Program-made: the position numbers and the translations under genes
Source of the DNA: a virus
DNA: 34,318 nt
Strand: one strand, 5' to 3'
Virus record (IMG/VR): IMGVR_UViG_3300024520_000279
Span: 1-34,318 of that record
Notes under the pieces: generated by a model
What the model was told of the DNA's origin: nothing
Databases searched by the model: none
What the model saw: only the letters and a program-made list of their open reading frames with translations
Part shown: positions 30,562-34,318 of the stretch, one piece after another
Position numbering within the stretch: position 1 is the first letter of the stretch
Layout: each line of letters starts with the position of its first letter

Positions 30562-30953
30562 ATGTCTATGTTTGTAAAGGATTCTTTAAGCTTTTTAGCA
30601 ACCTCAATACTTATGTTATTTTCTATTAAATAGAGTTCTGTTATCCGTGTCTTAGGCAGTACCCTTGCCAGTTCTTCACAGCCCTTGTCACCTATCTTAT
30701 TGTTATTTAAAGAGAGCCATTGTATCTGTGTACTAGGCAGTACTTTTGCGAGTTCTTCACAGCCCTTGTCACCTATCTTATTGTTATTTAAAAAGAGCCG
30801 TTTTATCTGTGTCCTAGGCAGTACCCTAAAACATAAAAGCAGAAGAAATATTAGAACTGATGCCAGTTCTTTACAGCCCTTGTCACCTATTTCATTGCTA
30901 TCTAAATCAAGAGTATCACCATCTATTAGTTCTAATATTTCTTCTGCTTTCAT
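30552..30953 (-). CDS. Leucine-rich repeat (ribonuclease inhibitor-like) protein with an in-frame insertion (133 aa)
   Basis: It contains about four LRR units of 27 residues with the consensus LxLNNNKIGDKGCEELAxVLPxTxI. This is the ribonuclease-inhibitor-like LRR class, which usually mediates protein-protein contact. DNA repeats have an 81-bp period (starts of a common motif at 30681 and 30762), but the next is 114 bp away (30876). The extra 33 bp encodes IFLLLLCFRVL (residues 35-45), which breaks the pattern between ASV and PRTQ. The protein has no signal peptide. LRR proteins are rare in phages of this size. It is first in an operon driven by the promoter at 30993-31000 and coupled to the next gene. 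Confidence 0.75.
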   Translation of the reverse strand: MKAEEILELIDGDTLDLDSNEIGDKGCKELASVLIFLLLLCFRVLPRTQIKRLFLNNNKIGDKGCEELAKVLPSTQIQWLSLNNNKIGDKGCEELARVLPKTRITELYLIENNISIEVAKKLKESFTNIDICI

Positions 30954-30959
30954 GTTTTA
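30827..30959. repeat. 32-nt inverted repeat in the LRR gene (30827-30858 and 30928-30959)
   Basis: The plus-strand segment 30827-30858 matches the reverse complement of 30928-30959 at 31 of 32 positions. The right arm is the gene's own start (start codon plus codons 2-9). The left arm corresponds to the 33-bp insertion that disrupts the repeat unit. The spacing between arms is 69 nt. Confidence 0.9.
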
Positions 30960-30970
30960 CGGTTTTTAGT

Positions 30971-31040
30971 TTATTAATTGGTTCCTATACTACAAACATA
31001 CCCAAGGCATCAACACAAAAAAAATCTTAATTGGTTGAAT
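30971..31040. repeat. 70-bp promoter block duplicated at 31707-31776
   Basis: The two 70-bp blocks differ by one substitution and two single-base homopolymer indels. Both are in the same orientation and contain the TATGTTTG element and the AACCAATTAA pair. The further upstream palindrome is diverged between them. Confidence 0.9.
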
Positions 31041-31063
31041 TTTTATACCCCTATTTATAGGTA
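30993..31063 (-). promoter_or_regulatory. Promoter A with upstream palindrome, for the LRR operon
   Basis: The minus strand has TATGTTTG at 31000-30993. A palindrome related to O1 and O2, CCTAT-TT-ATAGG within TACC...GGTA (31048-31063), lies 47 nt upstream. A TTTG is found at 31019-31016, but its 15-nt spacing is short. The AACCAATTAA decamer flanks the core on both sides (minus strand; plus-strand 30973-30982 and 31026-31035). The start codon at 30953 is about 33 nt downstream of the expected start site. Confidence 0.65.
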
Positions 31064-31194
31064 TATTGTATTTCTTTATTATCCTCTACATTGACAACAA
31101 ATTTACCGTGACATGTGCTCTTGCAAGATGTCAGGAATAGTACAGCTATACATATAGCTATCACAATAAATATTTTACTTTTTAGTGTTTTCAT
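31051..31194 (-). CDS. Small lipoprotein (47 aa)
   Basis: The ATG at 31194-31192 starts MKTLKSKIFIVIAICIAVLF, a clear signal sequence, followed by the lipobox L-T-S-C (Cys24). The mature part has only 24 residues (CKSTCHGKFVVNVEDNKEIQ and four more). The stop is at 31051-31053, within the diverged palindrome of promoter A. Small lipoproteins of this size in phages can be Rz1-like outer-membrane spanins or superinfection-exclusion factors. The location in the accessory operon, away from the holin-like gene, makes exclusion more likely. Not certain. Confidence 0.6.
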   Translation of the reverse strand: MKTLKSKIFIVIAICIAVLFLTSCKSTCHGKFVVNVEDNKEIQYTYK

Positions 31195-31212
31195 GTTTTA
31201 CGTTTTTTTTAT

Positions 31213-31350
31213 TCATAGTTTTTCTGTTAATGTGTCTTTGCAATAACACAGCATCTCATTGGTATTAAAATACTTTTTGTACACCGGATACCACCTATTT
31301 GGATTAAATTCGGATGTTTGATGCGATAAAATTGTGTTAGTTGTGTTCAT
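31213..31350 (-). CDS. Small hypothetical protein (45 aa)
   Basis: The ATG at 31350-31348 and TGA at 31215-31213 define 45 residues, with a central FNPNRWYPVYKKYF segment and a CYC motif near the end. It lies 18 bp before the lipoprotein gene and 11 bp after the gene at 31362, so it fits the operon. The W-Y-P-V-Y-K pattern recalls small phage proteins that follow 'xxRWYPVYxxYF', whose function I do not know. Confidence 0.5.
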   Translation of the reverse strand: MNTTNTILSHQTSEFNPNRWYPVYKKYFNTNEMLCYCKDTLTEKL

Positions 31351-31361
31351 GGTTTGGTTAT

Positions 31362-31595
31362 TTAATTATCTTCATCTTCCCATATATCATAAACTGCAAA
31401 TTCTGTATTAAACCGTATATCAGAGATAACAAATGGCTCGTCTTTGTCAAAATCTTTCCGTGTAATATTTTCACTTTTACAATATCTACTTATTGCATCC
31501 TCTTTGTCTATATTCAAATAACATTTCTTTACGCCTAAATACCCTATACTAATAATACTATTCATAATTAGGTTTCCAGATTTTGTAATTTTCAT
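31362..31595 (-). CDS. Hypothetical protein (77 aa)
   Basis: A small mixed protein with a hydrophobic N-terminal patch (about 9-20, LIMNSIISIGYLG), a DKEDAISRYC helix and an acidic end (DIWEDEDN). An internal ATG at codon 11 (MNSIISI) is an alternative start. It is preceded by promoter B and a terminator hairpin (31630-31661), so expression may depend on read-through. No family is recognised. Confidence 0.5.
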   Translation of the reverse strand: MKITKSGNLIMNSIISIGYLGVKKCYLNIDKEDAISRYCKSENITRKDFDKDEPFVISDIRFNTEFAVYDIWEDEDN

Positions 31596-31629
31596 GTTGA
31601 TGTATTTTAAAGCCTATTTTCTTTGTTTT

Positions 31630-31661
31630 AAAAAAAAGGGAGGCATACCCCTACACCTCCC
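31630..31661 (-). terminator. Strong rho-independent terminator in the leader of 31362-31595
   Basis: On the minus strand GGGAGGTGTA pairs with TATGCCTCCC (10 bp, two G-T wobbles) around a GGGG tetraloop, followed by T8 (31637-31630). It lies about 65-95 nt after the expected start of transcription from promoter B and 35 nt before the ATG at 31595. Confidence 0.85.
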
Positions 31662-31673
31662 AGTAATATAGCT

Positions 31674-31724
31674 ATGAAAAAATTGCTTTTATTTTATAGT
31701 TTTAGGTTATTAATTGGTTTCTAT
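31674..31724 (-). ncRNA. Possible short leader RNA or small RNA from promoter B
   Basis: Promoter B should start RNA near 31722-31724, and the terminator at 31630-31661 would end it, giving a transcript of roughly 90 nt with no ATG on that strand. It could be an attenuated leader of the downstream operon, or a stable small RNA in its own right. The span given is the non-terminator part. Confidence 0.4.
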
Positions 31725-31728
31725 ACTA

Positions 31729-31799
31729 CAAACATACCCAAAGGCATCAACACAAAAAAATCTTAATTGGTTGAATATTTTTACACCTAGAAATGGGGG
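31729..31799 (-). promoter_or_regulatory. Promoter B with diverged upstream palindrome
   Basis: The minus strand has TATGTTTG at 31736-31729. A diverged O1/O2-type site (plus-strand ACCTAGAAATGGGG at 31785-31798, 11 of 14 matching O1) has its near edge 47 nt upstream. The core block is a near-perfect duplicate of promoter A. Confidence 0.6.
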
Positions 31800-31812
31800 G
31801 TTAGTTAATTAT

Positions 31813-33327
31813 TTAAATTGAAATATTTAAGTGTGTTTTCATGTATGTTGTTACATAGTTGATAGAATCCATTGTATGATCATCTCTTTTTATTGGTCTT
31901 TCTAAATTCATGCCTCTTGCAAATTCCCATTCGTACATATCGTATTCAGACCATATATTTGAACTATTCCGTGTTACTACTATATTAGCCCTTTGAATAA
32001 ATGAAATACCCGAGAATACACTCCCTGCTCCTTTTTTAGCAGGCACGGCCCAATAGTCGGCATTTCTTAACTCTTGGATATTATCAGGCTTGTTACTGTC
32101 ACATACAATAATATCAGTGTCTTTTTTTATTCCAAAGGAATCAAGATAGTACGGTATTATACCGAGACCTTTTTTTTGTAAAATTTCATGCCATCCCTCG
32201 CCTAATTGTTTTTTGACCTTTTCGGTTATGCTTATTTCAGATTCGTATAACAATTCGTTGAGGTAAAACGTTCCATCCCCATCATATTTGCATACAACTA
32301 TTGCAGTAGGAGAAGTAAGACCCCAATCAAGACCATAATAAGCCTGATAAGGTAATTGATCAAATTCTTTTAAACTGCATTCTTTCCAATTCCTGTATAT
32401 TTTATTAGGCATTTCAGCCTTAATACCCAAACCCATAACAGCCCATAAATATTGGTCTGCTGTGCCATTTTTTATATTTTGTTCTGTTGGCTCATAGCTA
32501 TCTATTTTCAGTGCCTGTTCAGGAGGGCAAAAGGGATTTTCTTTATAAGTAGAATGTATTACAATTGCTCTTTCATGCCTTGAAAGATCATCAATAAAAT
32601 GTTTTTGTTTTGGGTTCCAATCTAACACAACAAAATCAGTAGTACGTTGATCTAATTGATCAAATATTAATTTACTAAACCGATAAGGCTCATTGACCCA
32701 CAGTACAGATTGTGACTTACCCATAATACTATCAATATCATCAGCACCGGTAAATCTCAATAAGCTTTTTGATGTAGTTTCATACGTATGATCGGTTTTA
32801 TTTCTATCCAAAGTGTTTACTAACGTTTCCTCTGTCATTATATCTGCAAATTCATCGTTATGTATTTCTCCCTTTTGCAGCTCTAACACCCTACCGTTCG
32901 GGTCTCGCATCCAATCTAAAAAATCAGTCTCAACCAATTCACGGCAATGTTTTGCTATATCCCTAAGTATCGTAATATGCTTGTAATTATAGGATGTAGC
33001 ATACCTATATAAACATTGATTAATAGACCAAGTTTTTGAACTTCTTGAACTTCCTGTGTTTATTACATACCGAAAACGCCTGTAAAGCATTTCACTACCA
33101 AACTCTTGAAGATCGTTAATGTCAGATAAATATGTAATATGATCGTAAACGTCTATTTGGTACTTACTCTCGTCTACTCCCTTTGTAAATTCTTCAATAA
33201 ATCCCTTTCTTACATCTTTGCTATAAAAAGTATACATTCCATCTTCTCCCTTCTTTACATAATAACACTTTAAATTTATAGCTTTCCAGTTTTTGACTGC
33301 AACATTAGTAACTTTTAAGCTTGTCAT
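31813..33327 (-). CDS. terL: Terminase large subunit (504 aa)
   Basis: The ATPase part has Walker A GSSRSSKT (92-99), Walker B SVLWVNE (207-213) with catalytic Glu213, and a motif III-like VVLDWNP (233-239). The nuclease part has GLDWG (332-336), an aspartate at 410 (VCDSNKP) and DDHTMD (482-487) just before INYV, the typical final acidic motif. The length is normal for PBSX/Terminase_3-type large subunits. It cuts and pumps DNA into proheads. About 75 residues before the ATPase core are not typical and may bind the small subunit. The gene lies 6 bp after the small subunit gene. Confidence 0.93.
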   Translation of the reverse strand: MTSLKVTNVAVKNWKAINLKCYYVKKGEDGMYTFYSKDVRKGFIEEFTKGVDESKYQIDVYDHITYLSDINDLQEFGSEMLYRRFRYVINTGSSRSSKTWSINQCLYRYATSYNYKHITILRDIAKHCRELVETDFLDWMRDPNGRVLELQKGEIHNDEFADIMTEETLVNTLDRNKTDHTYETTSKSLLRFTGADDIDSIMGKSQSVLWVNEPYRFSKLIFDQLDQRTTDFVVLDWNPKQKHFIDDLSRHERAIVIHSTYKENPFCPPEQALKIDSYEPTEQNIKNGTADQYLWAVMGLGIKAEMPNKIYRNWKECSLKEFDQLPYQAYYGLDWGLTSPTAIVVCKYDGDGTFYLNELLYESEISITEKVKKQLGEGWHEILQKKGLGIIPYYLDSFGIKKDTDIIVCDSNKPDNIQELRNADYWAVPAKKGAGSVFSGISFIQRANIVVTRNSSNIWSEYDMYEWEFARGMNLERPIKRDDHTMDSINYVTTYMKTHLNISI

Positions 33328-33333
33328 AAAATA

Positions 33334-33717
33334 TTATTTTGTCACCTCCCACTTAAATGTTTTATCTCCAACATTTTCAAGTGTAGTAGGTTGCATAGGC
33401 TTTCCTAAAACATGTTCCATAATCTCCCTGATTTTAGTATAGTCAGCCTTTTTTAATGCAGTATAAATTTGATTTGCCGTAATTCTCATTATGGCAGGCT
33501 TGCTCTCATCTTTAAAAACTTCTTGCAATTCTTTAATAGTATACCACCCCATTTCATTAAATGCTATTTTAATGTCCTCACCACCATACCCTTTTTCTTT
33601 CAAAATAGTATAAATCTTTTTGGGTCTGCCCTTCCTATTTATCGCGTCTTTCCTGTGTTTAAGAGAATTAACACCGCTATTAGGATGTTCATGTATTTTT
33701 TTATTTCCTCCTGCCAT
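33334..33717 (-). CDS. terS: Terminase small subunit (127 aa)
   Basis: NRKGRPKKIYTILKEKGYGG (about 27-46) followed by EDIKIAFNEMGWYTIKELQE, and a C-terminal IMEHVLGKPMQPTT, are the pattern of small terminases in Bacteroidetes phages. The basic N-terminus with the GRPKK motif probably contacts DNA. A helix-rich centre forms the oligomer, and the KPMQ segment near the end is a common conserved piece. It recognises the packaging site and hands DNA to TerL, immediately downstream. I see no promoter or other gene in the 126 bp upstream. Confidence 0.85.
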   Translation of the reverse strand: MAGGNKKIHEHPNSGVNSLKHRKDAINRKGRPKKIYTILKEKGYGGEDIKIAFNEMGWYTIKELQEVFKDESKPAIMRITANQIYTALKKADYTKIREIMEHVLGKPMQPTTLENVGDKTFKWEVTK

Positions 33718-33843
33718 AACTCGATTGTTTGTCGATTGTTTTAATTTACCTCTTTTATTTGCAAAACCTCATTCATATTTATACAAAAACTTGTATCACC
33801 TTCTGAACAAAATACACCTGAATGAATTTCATTTTTTTAGATT

Positions 33844-34233
33844 TTAATTATTCATAACTTCAAGATCGAAACAAGTCCTTAAAGAGCTAGAGAAAAACCC
33901 TAATTTAGTTGATTTAACATATTCTTCATCGTTTAGATTTGACTGTATAGAATAGTCTGCTAAAGTTTTAAACTTCTCTCTACGATCTTGGCATTCTTCA
34001 TCATCTATTTTAACATACTCACATAATTGATATAGTTCTACCTCCATTTGGAATAAAAGACTATCCACAAATTCATCAGTAAAATCATTTTCAATTATTT
34101 CATCCGTATGATTGGATATAATTTGGTTGAGAAATCTAGTTTCACATTGTATCCTGTAAGGATCATCATCATTTGAACTGGAACAAGATACAAAAAAAAT
34201 CAATACTGGTAATAATTTACATAAAATTTTCAT
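33844..34233 (-). CDS. Lipoprotein with acidic surface-export-like motif (129 aa)
   Basis: The signal sequence MKILCKLLPVLIFF is followed by the lipobox F-V-S-C (Cys17) and then SSSNDDD (18-24). In Flavobacterium-type bacteria an acidic motif near position +2 to +6 (such as S-D-D-D) directs lipoproteins to the cell surface. The rest is acidic, helix-rich and contains Cys at 30 and others (EC, C-E) possibly in disulphides. Phage surface lipoproteins often block superinfection. The gene starts 5 nt after TTAGTTTTAGTTAGTAAT (plus view), also found before the gene at 503. Confidence 0.65.
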   Translation of the reverse strand: MKILCKLLPVLIFFVSCSSSNDDDPYRIQCETRFLNQIISNHTDEIIENDFTDEFVDSLLFQMEVELYQLCEYVKIDDEECQDRREKFKTLADYSIQSNLNDEEYVKSTKLGFFSSSLRTCFDLEVMNN

Positions 34234-34318
34234 AATTATTTAGTTTTAGTTAGTAATTCAATTTCTTTTTTGTAACCCTACTTGTAAATAGCAATTCATA
34301 TGTTATTTCATAAATTTA

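Noticed and set aside
31674-31766. Plus-strand 30-codon frame MKKLLLLFYSF... inside promoter B
   Set aside because: Although it looks like a signal peptide, it covers the duplicated promoter block, has no continuation, and is absent in the first copy of the block.
33718-33843. Possible small gene between TerS and the lipoprotein
   Set aside because: The minus strand has only 17-codon and 11-codon frames with ATG. A longer frame (30 codons) lacks any start codon.

Overview
The window looks like most or all of the genome of a tailed double-stranded DNA phage (siphovirus-like, HK97-type head) that infects a member of the Flavobacteriia/Bacteroidetes. Support for the host group: very AT-rich DNA; few Shine-Dalgarno sites and many A-rich leaders; promoters of the Bacteroidetes type (TANNTTTG at -7, with TTTG/TTG upstream at several); a tail protein with a SprB-like repeat; a lipoprotein with an acidic motif after its cysteine like Flavobacterium surface lipoproteins; and structural proteins of the kinds common in Bacteroidetes phages (DUF6291-like replication protein, DUF6712-like connector, TerS with a GRPKKIY motif). 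I see no integrase, no recognisable repressor, no DNA polymerase and no recognisable endolysin.

Layout. (1) 1-2205, minus: a GC-rich hexamer repeat with a duplicated 58-bp block, a conserved small phage protein, and two replication-type genes, one with iteron-like repeats inside it. (2) 2206-2432: a divergent regulatory region with two copies of a palindrome (TACCCAT-NN-ATGGGTA), each exactly 48 nt upstream of a -7 element. (3) 2433-5326, plus: an early operon of ten small genes including a NinB-like recombination protein and a VRR-NUC nuclease, closed by a strong terminator at 5375-5398. (4) 5397-28496, minus, read from high to low coordinates: portal, prohead protease, major capsid protein, connector, tail completion proteins, major tail protein, chaperone-like gene, tape measure, two large tail/baseplate proteins, a set of tail fibre genes sharing modules, and a possible lysis cassette (holin-like and coiled-coil membrane proteins). 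(5) 28497-28893: a gene-free stretch with a late-type promoter, a degenerate tRNA-like RNA and two terminators. (6) 28894-31595, minus: small accessory genes including a leucine-rich repeat protein and a tiny lipoprotein. (7) 31813-34233, minus: large and small terminase and another lipoprotein.

Regulation visible in the DNA falls into two classes. Four promoters (near 2247, 2404, 31000 and 31736) have a related palindrome with its near edge 47-48 nt upstream of the -7 element. They drive the replication genes, the early operon and the accessory genes. Two other promoters (near 11315 and 28604) share a different element, AATAGCTTACATATT, 23 nt upstream of TACATTTG, and drive the tail-fibre and head operons. 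This suggests an early and a late programme using different regulators. Several genes here are shorter than 60 codons and were found by direct reading: 3805-3960, 3957-4109, 24925-25056, 27152-27271, 31051-31194 and 31213-31350.
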